Below the pieces are notes generated by a model. That model was not told the origin of the DNA. It saw only the letters and a program-made list of their open reading frames with translations, and did not search any database. A program made the position numbers and the translations under genes. From Bradyrhizobium sp. cir1 (lineage in GTDB: Bacteria; Pseudomonadota; Alphaproteobacteria; Rhizobiales; Xanthobacteraceae), in assembly GCF_014198245.1 (NCBI RefSeq), contig NZ_JACIHE010000013.1, positions 160,289-224,288 of the forward strand: a stretch of 64,000 nt of DNA, in the 5' to 3' direction. How positions within the stretch are numbered: the first letter of the stretch is position 1; every line of letters begins with the position of its first letter. This document shows positions 7,633-16,245 of the stretch, piece after piece.

Positions 7633-8571
7633 ATGACCGACTGGAGCACGGCAGACATCCCCTCCCTCAGCGGCAAGATCGCGGTCGTGACCGGCGCGAC
7701 GGGCGGGCTTGGTTACGAGACGGCGATGGCGCTGGCGGGCGCCGGTGCCATCGTCATACTCGCCGGGCGCAACGACGCAAAGGGCCTGCGGGCCATCGAG
7801 GGCATTTGCGAGCGGTTTCCCAATGCGCTGATCGCCTATGAGCATCTCGACCTCGCCAGCCTGTCCTCCGTCGCCGATTTCGCCAGGCGCTTTGCCGCCG
7901 CCAACGAACAGCTCGACCTCCTCATCAACAATGCTGGTGTGATGGCGCTGCCGAAGCGGCAGCAGACCGCGGACGGTTTCGAGATGCAGCTCGGCACCAA
8001 TTATCTCGGCCATTACGCACTGACGGCGCGCCTGCTGCCGCAGCTTCGCCGGGCGAAGACGCCACGCGTCGTCAGTCTCTCCAGCCTTGCGCACCGCTCC
8101 GGCGCGATCAACTTCGACGATCTGCAGGGCAAGCATTGCTATCGTCCCTGGCGCGCCTATTGCCAGTCCAAGCTGGCGATGCTGATGTTTGCGCTGGAAT
8201 TGCAGCGCCGCAGCCTCGCCGCCGGTTGGGGCGTGATGAGCCTTGCCGCCCATCCCGGCTACGCACGGACCGATCTCATTTCGAACGGGCCGGGCGCCAA
8301 CACATTCCGTTGGCGGGTCGGCCGATTGCTCCAGCCGATGATGAGCCAGTCCGCGGCCGAAGGCGCATTGCCCACCTTGTTTGCGGCGACCTCGCCCGGC
8401 GCTGAACTGGGCGGCTATTACGGTCCGAACGGCTTCTACGAATTGAAAGGACCGCCGGCGCCTGCGAGGATCATGCCGCAGGCGAAGGACTTTGCCTCCG
8501 CGGCGATGCTGTGGGATGCCTCGGCAACGCTGACCGGTGTATCGTTCGACGATATCGCGGTCGCTGCATGA
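7633..8571 (+). CDS. Short-chain dehydrogenase/reductase, retinol-dehydrogenase-like
   Basis: A 312-residue SDR. The cofactor motif TGATGGLGYE is near residue 20, NNAG follows about residue 97, a serine in VVSLSSLAHRSG and YCQSK hold the active Ser, Tyr and Lys. The long C-terminal part and EMQLGTNYLGHYALT resemble the retinol dehydrogenase/protochlorophyllide reductase group. It is divergent from the TetR gene and overlaps the frame of the next NAD(P)-binding gene, so the two are probably one regulated unit. Substrate unknown. Confidence 0.88.
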   Translation: MTDWSTADIPSLSGKIAVVTGATGGLGYETAMALAGAGAIVILAGRNDAKGLRAIEGICERFPNALIAYEHLDLASLSSVADFARRFAAANEQLDLLINNAGVMALPKRQQTADGFEMQLGTNYLGHYALTARLLPQLRRAKTPRVVSLSSLAHRSGAINFDDLQGKHCYRPWRAYCQSKLAMLMFALELQRRSLAAGWGVMSLAAHPGYARTDLISNGPGANTFRWRVGRLLQPMMSQSAAEGALPTLFAATSPGAELGGYYGPNGFYELKGPPAPARIMPQAKDFASAAMLWDASATLTGVSFDDIAVAA

Positions 8572-8597
8572 GCCGCGACACCGTTGGGGACGTCCCG

Positions 8598-9257
8598 ATG
8601 CGAGTGATCATCTTCGGCGCGACCGGCATGGTCGGGCAGGGCGTCTTGCGCGAGTGCCTGATCGATCCCGGCATCGCGCGCGTGCTCGTGGTCGGCCGCA
8701 GCCCGACCGGCGTGCACGACGCCAAGCTCGCCGAGATCATCCACGATGATTTCCTGAACTATTCGGCGATCGAAGCGCAGCTCACCGGCTACGATGCCTG
8801 CTTTTTCTGCCTCGGCGTCTCCTCGATCGGCATGAGCGAGGCGCGCTACCGCCATCTCACCTACGACCTCACGCTCGCGGCTGCGACGACGCTGGCGCGG
8901 CTCAATCCGCAGATGACTTTCACCTATGTCACCGGCGCCGGCACCGATTCCACCGAGCAGGGCTCGCGGATGTGGGCCCGGGTCAAGGGCAAGACCGAGA
9001 ACGATCTGCTCAAGCTGCCGTTCAAGGGCGCCTACATGTTCCGGCCCGGCGCGATCCAGCCGCTGCACGGCGCCCGTTCCAAGACCGCCTGGGTGCAGGC
9101 CACCTATACCGCAACCTGGCCGCTCTGGTCGGTGCTGCGTCGGATATCGCCTTCGCTCGTCACCTCGACCGAGCAGATCGGCCGCGCCATGATCCATGTT
9201 GCCCGGGAGGGGTATCCGCGGAAGGTGCTGGAAATGGAGGATATCAATAGCATCTAG
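8598..9257 (+). CDS. NAD(P)H-binding epimerase-like protein
   Basis: Encodes 219 residues starting MRVIIFGATGMVGQGVLREC, an N-terminal Rossmann nucleotide-binding loop (GATGMVGQG), then a region like the HTATIP2/YwnB group with FCLGVSSIGMSEARYRHLTYD and YVTGAGTDS. An upstream in-frame ATG at 8568 overlaps the stop of the preceding SDR gene (ATGA) and would add ten residues; GGGGAC before 8598 supports the shorter form. Likely co-transcribed with the SDR under TetR control. Reaction unknown. Confidence 0.82.
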   Translation: MRVIIFGATGMVGQGVLRECLIDPGIARVLVVGRSPTGVHDAKLAEIIHDDFLNYSAIEAQLTGYDACFFCLGVSSIGMSEARYRHLTYDLTLAAATTLARLNPQMTFTYVTGAGTDSTEQGSRMWARVKGKTENDLLKLPFKGAYMFRPGAIQPLHGARSKTAWVQATYTATWPLWSVLRRISPSLVTSTEQIGRAMIHVAREGYPRKVLEMEDINSI

Positions 9258-9338
9258 CCGGCCGGCCGGTTAGTTGTAAGGAAATTTCGGCGCCTGCGCG
9301 CGTTGAGCCACGTCCGCCCTGAAGGAGAAGCGCCGGCG

Positions 9339-9788
9339 ATGTCTCCCCAGCTCAAAATGATCGCGCTCGATGCCGACGATCTCGCCGTGATCTCGGCCCA
9401 TGTCCAGGACGCCCGCGTGCAGGCCTCGGACATCATCTGGCGGCAGGGCGAGAAGCGCCTGGTGATCGGCATGAGCCGGCTGGACTGGGAGCAGACCCTG
9501 GACGGCGCGACCGAGCCGCGCCGGCTGGTCGCCGCGCTCCGCTTCGACCGCGTGCTCGCCTGCAAATCGCGCAACATCGATTTGGGCGCGCTGGACAAGG
9601 TTCTGGACCTCGTTGGCATCGAGTTTCACCCCCAGGACGGCCGCGCCGAAGAGCCCGGCGGCAGCGCCCTCCTGCTGTTTGCCCAGGGCGGCGCCATCCG
9701 CTTGGACGTCGAATGCCTGGAATGCGAGTTGACGGATCTGGGTACGGACGATCTGGGGACGGGTGTGGAGGTCGAGGGGGAGGGGTGA
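9339..9788 (+). CDS. DUF2948 family protein
   Basis: Encodes 149 residues (MSPQLKMIALDADDLAVISAHVQDARVQ...). The N-terminal pattern, RRLVAALRFDRVLACKSRNID and the acidic C-terminus rich in Leu, Glu and Asp (DVECLECELTDLG) fit DUF2948. In many alphaproteobacteria this family sits immediately before hisD, as here. An upstream TTG at 9303 is possible but the ATG fits the family start. Function unknown. Confidence 0.85.
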   Translation: MSPQLKMIALDADDLAVISAHVQDARVQASDIIWRQGEKRLVIGMSRLDWEQTLDGATEPRRLVAALRFDRVLACKSRNIDLGALDKVLDLVGIEFHPQDGRAEEPGGSALLLFAQGGAIRLDVECLECELTDLGTDDLGTGVEVEGEG

Positions 9789-9905
9789 GGTGGCATGCCA
9801 ACAGGGGCGGGGCCCCAAGGGTTGACGCCGCTTCCCCGCCGCGCCATTGAGCAGGGGCCCGGGTGAGCCAATCCGCCCCAAAGACCAGCCGGAAGCCAAG
9901 CCAAA

Positions 9906-11201
9906 ATGCCCGTCCGTCTCGACCGCAGCAGCGCCGATTTTGACCAGCGATTCGCGGCCTTCCTCGCCGCCAAGCGCGAGGTTTCGGCCGACGTGGAGGC
10001 CGCCGCGCGCGCCATTGTCGACGATGTGGCGAGGCGCGGCGACGCGGCCCTGCTCGAGGCCACCGCCAAGTTCGACCGGCTGAAGCTGGATGCATCCGGC
10101 CTGCGCGTCACGGCCGCCGAGATCGAGACGGCCGTGAAGGCCTGCGATGCCGCGACGCTGGACGCGCTCAAGCTCGCGCGCGACCGCATCGAGACCTATC
10201 ACAGCCGCCAGCTGCCGAAGGACGAGCGCTTCACCGATCCGCTCGGTGTCGAGCTCGGCTGGCGCTACACCGCGATCGAATCCGCCGGCCTCTACGTCCC
10301 CGGCGGCACTGCGGCCTATCCGTCCTCGGTGCTGATGAATGCGGTGCCCGCAAAGGTCGCCGGCGTCTTGCGCCTCGTGATGGTGGTGCCCTCGCCGGAT
10401 GGCAAGCTCAATCCGCTGGTGCTGGCAGCCGCGCATCTCGGCGGCGTCACCGAGATCTACCGCGTCGGCGGCGCGCAGGCCGTCGCCGCGCTCGCGCACG
10501 GCACCGCGACCATCGCGCCGGTCGCAAAAATCGTCGGTCCCGGCAACGCCTATGTTGCCGCCGCAAAACGGCTGGTGTTCGGCAAGGTCGGCATCGACAT
10601 GATCGCCGGTCCCTCCGAGGTGCTTGTCATCGCCGACGACACCGGCAATGCCGACTGGATCGCCGCTGACCTCTTGGCGCAGGCCGAGCACGATGCCAGC
10701 GCGCAATCGATCCTGATCACGGATTCCGCGCGGCTTGCCGCCGATGTCGAAAAGGCCGTGGAGGCGCAGCTGAAGATGCTGCCGCGCGCCGCGATCGCAG
10801 GGAGCTCGTGGGCGGATTTCGGCGCCATCATCATGGTGAAGAATCTCGCGGAGGCCATCCCGCTCGCGGACGCGATCGCCGCCGAGCATCTCGAGATCAT
10901 GACGGTTGACCCCGACGCGCTCGCCGCAAAGATCCGCAATGCCGGCGCGGTGTTCCTTGGGGCCCATACGCCTGAGGCGATCGGTGACTATGTCGGCGGC
11001 TCCAACCACGTGCTGCCGACGGCGCGCTCGGCGCGATTCTCCTCGGGCCTGTCGGTGCACGATTTCATGAAGCGCACCTCGATCCTGAAATGCGGCCCGG
11101 ATCAGCTCCGCGCGCTGGGACCTGCCGCGATGACGCTCGGCAAGGCGGAGGGGCTGGATGCCCATTCGCGCTCGATTGGATTGCGCCTCAATCTGTCATG
11201 A
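9906..11201 (+). CDS. hisD: Histidinol dehydrogenase
   Basis: A zinc enzyme that oxidises histidinol to histidine in two NAD-dependent steps, the end of histidine synthesis. The 431-residue length is normal. Conserved features: VPGGTAAYPSSVLM near residue 131, VGPGNAYVAAAKR at about 210, the zinc ligands Gln259 and His262 in LLAQAEHD, and the general base pair Glu327/His328 in AAEHLEIM, followed by GGSNHVLPT. Its stop overlaps the start of the UPF0262 gene by four bases (ATGA), so these are translationally coupled. hisE is far away at 59547. Confidence 0.98.
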   Translation: MPVRLDRSSADFDQRFAAFLAAKREVSADVEAAARAIVDDVARRGDAALLEATAKFDRLKLDASGLRVTAAEIETAVKACDAATLDALKLARDRIETYHSRQLPKDERFTDPLGVELGWRYTAIESAGLYVPGGTAAYPSSVLMNAVPAKVAGVLRLVMVVPSPDGKLNPLVLAAAHLGGVTEIYRVGGAQAVAALAHGTATIAPVAKIVGPGNAYVAAAKRLVFGKVGIDMIAGPSEVLVIADDTGNADWIAADLLAQAEHDASAQSILITDSARLAADVEKAVEAQLKMLPRAAIAGSSWADFGAIIMVKNLAEAIPLADAIAAEHLEIMTVDPDALAAKIRNAGAVFLGAHTPEAIGDYVGGSNHVLPTARSARFSSGLSVHDFMKRTSILKCGPDQLRALGPAAMTLGKAEGLDAHSRSIGLRLNLS

Positions 11202-11695
11202 CAAAGCCGCCCGAACAGGACGACTCCAACAATCGCATCGTCGCGGTCACTCTCGACGAGGACTCGATCGGCCGCTCCGGGCCGGACATCGAGCACGAGC
11301 GCGCGATCGCGATCTACGACCTGATCGAGCAGAACCTGTTCGCGCCGGACGGTGCGGACGGGCAAGGGCCGTTCACGCTGCATATCGGCATCACCGGCAA
11401 TCGCCTGATGTTCGACATCCGCCGCGAGGACGGCACGCCCGTGGTCGCGCATCTGCTGTCGCTGACGCCGTTCCGGCGGATCGTGAAGGACTATTTCATG
11501 ATCTGCGACAGCTACTACCAGGCGATCCGCACCGCGACGCCGGACAAGATCGAGGCCATCGACATGGGCCGCCGCGGCATCCATGACGAGGGATCGCGCA
11601 CGCTGCAGGAGCGGCTGAAGGGCAAGGTGCGGGTCGATTTCGAGACCTCGCGCCGGCTGTTCACGCTCATTACTGTCCTTCATTGGAAAGGCTAA
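11198..11695 (+). CDS. UPF0262 family protein
   Basis: Encodes 165 residues (MTKPPEQDDSNNRIVAVTLD...). HERAIAIYDLIEQNLF, LTPFRRIVKDYFMICDSYY and HDEGSRTLQERL are characteristic of UPF0262, an alphaproteobacterial family of unknown function found next to hisD and a small phosphatase. ATG at 11198 overlaps the hisD stop, which decides the start. No signal peptide or membrane helix. Confidence 0.92.
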   Translation: MTKPPEQDDSNNRIVAVTLDEDSIGRSGPDIEHERAIAIYDLIEQNLFAPDGADGQGPFTLHIGITGNRLMFDIRREDGTPVVAHLLSLTPFRRIVKDYFMICDSYYQAIRTATPDKIEAIDMGRRGIHDEGSRTLQERLKGKVRVDFETSRRLFTLITVLHWKG

Positions 11696-11701
11696 ACGCG
11701 G

Positions 11702-12169
11702 ATGGCTGCGCCCCCACGCGCACGCGATCCGCAATCGGTGCTGTTCGCCTGCGCGATGAACAGCGTGCGCTCGCCGATGGCCGAGAGCCTCCTGCAGCAC
11801 ATGTTTCCGCAAGGCCTCTACGTGAAGTCCGCCGGTGCGAGAAAGGGCGAGCTCGATCCGTTCGCGATCGCCGTGATGGGCGAGCTCGGCCAGGACATCT
11901 CCACGCACAAGCCGCAGACCTTCGAGGAGCTCGAGGACTGGGAGGGGCTGAATTTCGACCTCATCATCACGCTCTCGCCGGAAGCGCACCACAAGGCGCT
12001 GGAGCTGACCCGCACGCTCGCGGCCGATGTCGAATACTGGCCGACCCAGGACCCCACCACCATCGAGGGCAGCCGCGACCAGAAGCTCGCCGCCTATCGC
12101 GAGGTCTGCGACCAGCTCCTGCTGCGCATCCGCCGGCGGTTCGCCAAGGTTGGCGCGGCGAGCGGGTGA
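11702..12169 (+). CDS. Low-molecular-weight protein tyrosine phosphatase / arsenate reductase-like
   Basis: A 155-residue protein with the phosphate-binding loop FACAMNSVRSPMAE, in which Cys17 and Arg23 fit the C-X5-R signature. WPTQDPT near residue 111 supplies the usual acidic residue. The gene starts six bases after UPF0262, so it belongs to the hisD operon. Related proteins act as phosphatases or thiol-linked arsenate reductases; I favour phosphatase because no ars genes are nearby. Confidence 0.9.
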   Translation: MAAPPRARDPQSVLFACAMNSVRSPMAESLLQHMFPQGLYVKSAGARKGELDPFAIAVMGELGQDISTHKPQTFEELEDWEGLNFDLIITLSPEAHHKALELTRTLAADVEYWPTQDPTTIEGSRDQKLAAYREVCDQLLLRIRRRFAKVGAASG

Positions 12170-12190
12170 GGGACGACTGCTGCTTCGCTC

Positions 12191-12214
12191 CCTCTCCCCG
12201 CAAGCGGGGAGAGG
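12191..12214. repeat. Palindromic repeat, half-element CCTCTCCCCGC/GCGGGGAGAGG
   Basis: A perfect 11-base-pair stem with an AA loop, 21 bases after the phosphatase stop. It is flanked by CTTCGCTC and GCGAAGG, which extend the pairing. It matches the hairpin type at 6742–6895 and may double as a transcript end structure. The remainder of 12215–12367 shows no gene; infA, often found here in related genomes, is absent. Confidence 0.7.
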
Positions 12215-12367
12215 CGAAGGGCCCGTAACACCCGCGTCACAGAGCGCAGGCACAGCCATGTCGGAGACATCGAATCAGCAAAGTCCGGGTTCCCGGGTTG
12301 TGAAATCAGCCCCCTTCCGATAGGTTCCGCGCGCAATTCACCCCTGCCTCATCCCCCAAATCACCTG

Positions 12368-12997
12368 ATGCTCGGCCGCCCCAAATTCGTACTTGCCTCC
12401 GGTTCGCCGCGGCGCCTGTCGCTGCTCAACCAGGCCGGCATCGAGCCGGACGCACTCCGGCCGGCCGACGTCGACGAGACGCCGCGGCGGGGTGAGCTGC
12501 CGCGCGCCTGCGCCAATCGGCTCGCGCGGGCCAAGGCCGATGCGGCACTCAAATCGGTGCAGCTCGACGACGAGCTGCGCGGTGCCTTCATCCTCTCCGC
12601 CGACACCGTGGTGGCGGTCGGCCGCCGCATCCTGCCCAAGGCCAATCTCGTGGATGAAGCTGCGCAGTGCCTGCGGCTGCTGTCGGGCCGCAACCACCGC
12701 GTCTACACCGCGATCTGCCTCGTGACCCCGCGCGAGGCCTTCCGCCAGCGCCTGGTCGAGACCCGCGTCCGCTTCAAGCGCCTGTCGGAGGACGACATCC
12801 AGGCCTATATCGGCTCCGGCGAATGGCGCGGCAAAGCCGGCGGCTACGCCGTGCAGGGCATCGCCGGCTCGTTCGTGGTGAAGATGGTCGGCTCCTACAG
12901 CAACGTCGTCGGCCTGCCGCTCTACGAGACCACGACGCTGCTCGGCGGCGAGGGGTTTCCGATCCGCTTCGGCTGGCTCAACTCCACCGCGGTGTGA
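12368..12997 (+). CDS. maf: Maf family nucleotide pyrophosphatase
   Basis: A 209-residue Maf/YhdE protein that hydrolyses modified or canonical nucleoside triphosphates to monophosphates. The N-terminal FVLASGSPRRLSLLNQAGI is the family signature, ADVDET follows, and SADTVVAVGRRIL contains the catalytic aspartate. GYAVQGIAGSFVVKMVGSYSNVVGLPL is the C-terminal signature. Position between the phosphatase and yacG matches related genomes. Confidence 0.95.
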   Translation: MLGRPKFVLASGSPRRLSLLNQAGIEPDALRPADVDETPRRGELPRACANRLARAKADAALKSVQLDDELRGAFILSADTVVAVGRRILPKANLVDEAAQCLRLLSGRNHRVYTAICLVTPREAFRQRLVETRVRFKRLSEDDIQAYIGSGEWRGKAGGYAVQGIAGSFVVKMVGSYSNVVGLPLYETTTLLGGEGFPIRFGWLNSTAV

Positions 12998-13151
12998 GCG
13001 CCAGGCCGCGCCGACAAAAACCTCGAAAACAACCCCATGCACAGTAGAATGGCCCGGCCGGGTTCGGGTGGCGGCGCATGTGCCGCCACTCCGGGAACCC
13101 CTTCGCCGACAGGCGCTTGAACTCCCTCACCCCGTGTAAGCTGCGCGCATC

Positions 13152-13334
13152 ATGGACGACCAGGTCAAAAAGCCCGCCGGGCCGCTCAAAACCTGCCCGA
13201 TCTGCGGCAAGCCGCAGGCGCAGGCCACCCGCCCGTTCTGCTCCTCGCGCTGCCGCGACGTCGATCTGAACCGCTGGCTGAAGGGTACTTACGTCATCCC
13301 CGGCCGCGACGACGATGTGGATGACGTTGAATAA
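13152..13334 (+). CDS. yacG: DNA gyrase inhibitor YacG, zinc-binding
   Basis: A 60-residue protein with a four-cysteine zinc site: KTCPICGK (Cys15, Cys18) and RPFCSSRCRDVDLNRWL (Cys30, Cys34). YacG binds the GyrB C-terminal part and blocks DNA binding in E. coli. The acidic tail DDDVDDVE is normal for this family. It follows maf by 154 bases and precedes tRNA-Phe, as in related genomes. Confidence 0.95.
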   Translation: MDDQVKKPAGPLKTCPICGKPQAQATRPFCSSRCRDVDLNRWLKGTYVIPGRDDDVDDVE

Positions 13335-13509
13335 TGAAGTAATATCAATTGCTTAATTGAGCGGCCGTGCCGCCGCCTCGGTGAGGCCCCACCTTGTGCA
13401 CAGCCGGGCCGCGCCCCGCGAAGCCAAGGGCGAAGCGTGGGTGGACAGGCAGCTCTCGGCCCACTATAAACCGCCCGCTCGATGGGCTTTGGCCCCTCTC
13501 TTGGAGCAC

Positions 13510-13585
13510 GCCCAGGTAGCTCAGTTGGTAGAGCATGCGACTGAAAATCGCAGTGTCGGTGGTTCGATTCCGCCCCTGGGCACCA
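13510..13585 (+). tRNA. tRNA-Phe (anticodon GAA)
   Basis: Starts GCCCAGGTAGCTCAGTTGG and ends CCTGGGCACCA with encoded CCA. The anticodon stem TGCGA/TCGCA encloses CTGAAAA (anticodon GAA), and the T-arm is GGTGGTTCGATTCCGCC. Total 76 bases. Confidence 0.97.
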
Positions 13586-13682
13586 AGGCCCGCCCTTCAG
13601 CAGCGGTTGCCCGAATTCCACTTTCCGACGTCGCTCCTGCATCTCTAAGAAAACCGGGGCGCCGCTTGCGGTGGCTGTTCGT

Positions 13683-14180
13683 TCAGCCAGCCGACGAATG
13701 GATGATGACACCGTGCTGCTCGGCAATTGCAGCGATGGTCTGGATCGGTGGCACCTGTCCGCCCCGTTTTCCGAGCTCGTCGAAGGTGGCGAACATGCGA
13801 TCGAGGCCCGCGCCTGGCATCGCGAACACCAGGAGGCGCGCCGTATCAGTGCCGACGTTGCGGTAGCCGTGGCGCCGATGGCGCGGTGCAAAGAGAAATG
13901 CGCCAGGACCGAGACGCAACGGATCGGCAGCACCTTCGACCTCCACGAGCACTTCGCCACTCAGCACATAGAAGGCTTCGTCCTCGCGGGTATGCGTGTG
14001 TGCCGGCGCGCCGCAGCCTGGCGGCACGATCGATTCCCACACCGAGAATTGCTGGCCGGTCTCACTCGCCATCGCCTTGTAGCTGTGCGTCACACCCAGC
14101 ACGTCGAGCATAGGTCCGGTGTCCGGCGTCCGAAAGAGCGGGCTCAATTGCGAAACATCGCGGCGTGCCTCGTTGCTCAT
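13683..14180 (-). CDS. Cupin domain protein
   Basis: A 165-residue protein with one cupin barrel. Motif 1 reads PAHTHTREDEAFYVLSGE (two His and one Glu as metal ligands) and motif 2 reads PGAFLFAPRHRRHGYRN. The start at 14180 is set by GGAGGCTCCCC directly before the ATG. The last 35 residues resemble the C-terminal helix of quercetin-dioxygenase-like proteins, but the reaction is unknown. It is divergent from the cyclase gene across 244 bases. Confidence 0.85.
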   Translation of the reverse strand: MSNEARRDVSQLSPLFRTPDTGPMLDVLGVTHSYKAMASETGQQFSVWESIVPPGCGAPAHTHTREDEAFYVLSGEVLVEVEGAADPLRLGPGAFLFAPRHRRHGYRNVGTDTARLLVFAMPGAGLDRMFATFDELGKRGGQVPPIQTIAAIAEQHGVIIHSSAG

Positions 14181-14424
14181 GGGGAGCCTCCGCGATCGGG
14201 TTGCGATGACGTCGTTGAGCAGGAATGAACCCGCCTCATGCCCGCAAGGTTCCTCGCATAAAGGATGTGATGCGCGTGCCGAGGTTGCGCGATGTGGAAC
14301 CAGCCTTGCCGATTGATGGAACACCACTTGCCGCAATTGCAGCGCTTCCCAGATGAATGGGGTGGTCGCCGCTCGGCTCGGAGAGCGGGGGCCCGTCTTA
14401 GGTTCTCCGCCGGGGAGACCGGCC

Positions 14425-15711
14425 ATGTCCTTGCCGACACCTGCAAACGAAACGGAACGGTTGGCTGCCCTGCGCGCGCTCGACATCATCGATAGCGCGC
14501 CGGAAGCCGCTTACGATGAAATCACCGAGCTTGCGGCGCAGATCTGTGGTTGTCCGGTCTCTTATATCAGCTTCATCGATGACGACCGACGGTGGCTCAA
14601 GGCAAGATATGGTTTGCCAGCTGAAGCGACTGACGCACCGCGTGAGAGTGCCATCTGCACGACAACGATTTGCGGTACGGAACTGCTCGTCGTTCCCGAC
14701 TTGAAGCGGGATTCCCGCTTTGAGAATAGCCGGATGGTCACGCGGGAGCCGTCCTGCCGCTTCTATTGCGGGATGCCGCTCATTACCGATGAAGGCTATG
14801 CGCTTGGAACGCTGTGCGTGATGGATTTCGAGCCGCGGCAACTCTCTTTCGAGCAGACTGAATCGCTGCGACGGCTGTCGCACCAGGTGCTGGCGCAACT
14901 GGAGCTCCGTCGGAAACTGATCGAGCACGGCCGGACCATCAGGGAGCTGGATCAGGCGCGCCTCGAGGCAACTGCCGAAAGAGCGCGTGCCGAAGAGCTG
15001 CTCCGCAACGTCCTGCCGGCGCCGATCGCCGACGAGCTGGAGCGCAGCGGCAAGGTTCAGCCGAGATACACACGGTCGGCAACCATTCTGTTCGCGGATA
15101 TTCAAGGCTTTACGCTGCTGGCTGAACGGACCGAGCCGGCCAGGCTCATCAATCTTCTGGACGCGTATTTCTCAGCCCTTGACGAGATCGGCGCCCGATA
15201 CGGTCTGGAGAAGGTCAAGACCATTGGCGATGCCTACATGGCGGTTGCCGGCGTGCTTTCGCCCGAGCGACGACATTCGATCGATGTTTGCCTCGCGGCG
15301 CTGGAGATGCGGATCCGGCTTGATCAGTTGAAGGCGCGAAGCGAAGCGATCGGAGAATGTGCCCTCCAATTGCGCATCGGCATCCATACTGGACCGGTCA
15401 TTTCCGGGGTCGTCGGTCACCGCAGGATGACCTTCGATATCTGGGGCGATGCGGTCAACACCGCCTGGTTCATGGAAGCGTATGGGGTCGTCGGGCGGAT
15501 CAACGTCTCGGAAACCGTAGCCGGACATGTCCACGGGCTGTTCGAACTGGAGCCGCGCGGCCCTATCGAAGCCAAGCACGAACGCTCGCATGAAATGTTC
15601 TTTCTCAACGGCTTGAAGAAGGAATATTCGCGCCATGGCGACGGCCATCTGCCGAATGACCATTTTCTTGCGGAGTATGACCGTATCGGTGGTTCGCGGT
15701 TGGCCCCATAG
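14425..15711 (+). CDS. GAF domain–class III nucleotidyl cyclase
   Basis: A 428-residue cytosolic protein. Residues about 20–165 form a GAF sensor domain (APRESAICTTTI; MPLITDEGYALGTLCVMD), followed by a helical linker of about 40 residues and a class III cyclase domain from about 212. Metal ligands are Asp225 (FADIQGF) and Asp269 (KTIGDAYMAV). Lys265 and Asp338 (TFDIWGDAVN) point to ATP rather than GTP. The transition-state arginine expected four residues after Asn345 is Phe349 (NTAWFME), so activity may be low or altered. GGAG upstream supports the ATG at 14425. The GAF ligand is unknown. Confidence 0.9.
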   Translation: MSLPTPANETERLAALRALDIIDSAPEAAYDEITELAAQICGCPVSYISFIDDDRRWLKARYGLPAEATDAPRESAICTTTICGTELLVVPDLKRDSRFENSRMVTREPSCRFYCGMPLITDEGYALGTLCVMDFEPRQLSFEQTESLRRLSHQVLAQLELRRKLIEHGRTIRELDQARLEATAERARAEELLRNVLPAPIADELERSGKVQPRYTRSATILFADIQGFTLLAERTEPARLINLLDAYFSALDEIGARYGLEKVKTIGDAYMAVAGVLSPERRHSIDVCLAALEMRIRLDQLKARSEAIGECALQLRIGIHTGPVISGVVGHRRMTFDIWGDAVNTAWFMEAYGVVGRINVSETVAGHVHGLFELEPRGPIEAKHERSHEMFFLNGLKKEYSRHGDGHLPNDHFLAEYDRIGGSRLAP

Positions 15712-15840
15712 CCGGACCATCGCGCCGTGCGCAGCTGATTCCCGAACCAGATCCCGCCCGCCCATTCCTGGCACTCCGCTTGCTCAGCTGAGTCCAATCC
15801 AGGCCCCAGCAGAGGTGGCCGTTTCAGATTGAGGCAAGTC

Positions 15841-16086
15841 ATGCAGGAAGTGTCCCGTTCTGGTGCTGGTGAACTCCAGCTCGATGCGTTGATCGCCGAT
15901 TTGTGGTGGCGTGTTCGGCTGCTGAACACCGACATTCTCGAGGAAGAAGCGAAAACCGGGGTGTTCGACGTGAAACAGCCGACCTATCCGCTGCTCGCGG
16001 CCAATCTTCGCGCGCGACGCGACAATCTGGTGTCGACGATCGGCGTGCTCGAGCAGCGTGCGAAATCAATGTCGGAAGCGGCTTGA
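15841..16086 (+). CDS. Small helical protein of unknown function
   Basis: Encodes 81 residues with two predicted helical stretches (ELQLDALIADLWWRVRLLNTDILEEEA and a C-terminal NLVSTIGVLEQRAKS). No signal peptide, membrane span or known motif is seen. GAGGCAAG precedes the ATG; a TTG at 15829 would extend it by four residues. It follows the cyclase gene by 129 bases in the same direction, though nothing ties it to the cyclase. Confidence 0.6.
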   Translation: MQEVSRSGAGELQLDALIADLWWRVRLLNTDILEEEAKTGVFDVKQPTYPLLAANLRARRDNLVSTIGVLEQRAKSMSEAA

Positions 16087-16245
16087 GCGCGGTCTTCGGT
16101 TGAGGGCTGCGATCAGCGGCCCTCATTCCCGCGACCGCCTGCGCGATGCACGCACATTCCCTGTGCGGGGCCGCCGGCATCATCGGATTGTCATCGCCCG
16201 GTCAATGAATGCTGCTCCTTTCGCCGCGCTTCGCGGAGAGTGGAC

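Noticed and set aside
9270..11165. A 631-codon open frame on the minus strand opposite hisD and DUF2948
   Set aside because: It mirrors hisD in a high-GC genome where antisense frames stay open by codon bias. The product is Arg/His/Gly-rich with no motif.
12215..12367. A hidden infA or other small gene between the phosphatase and maf
   Set aside because: All three plus-strand frames were checked for the basic OB-fold pattern of translation initiation factor IF-1 and nothing similar is present.
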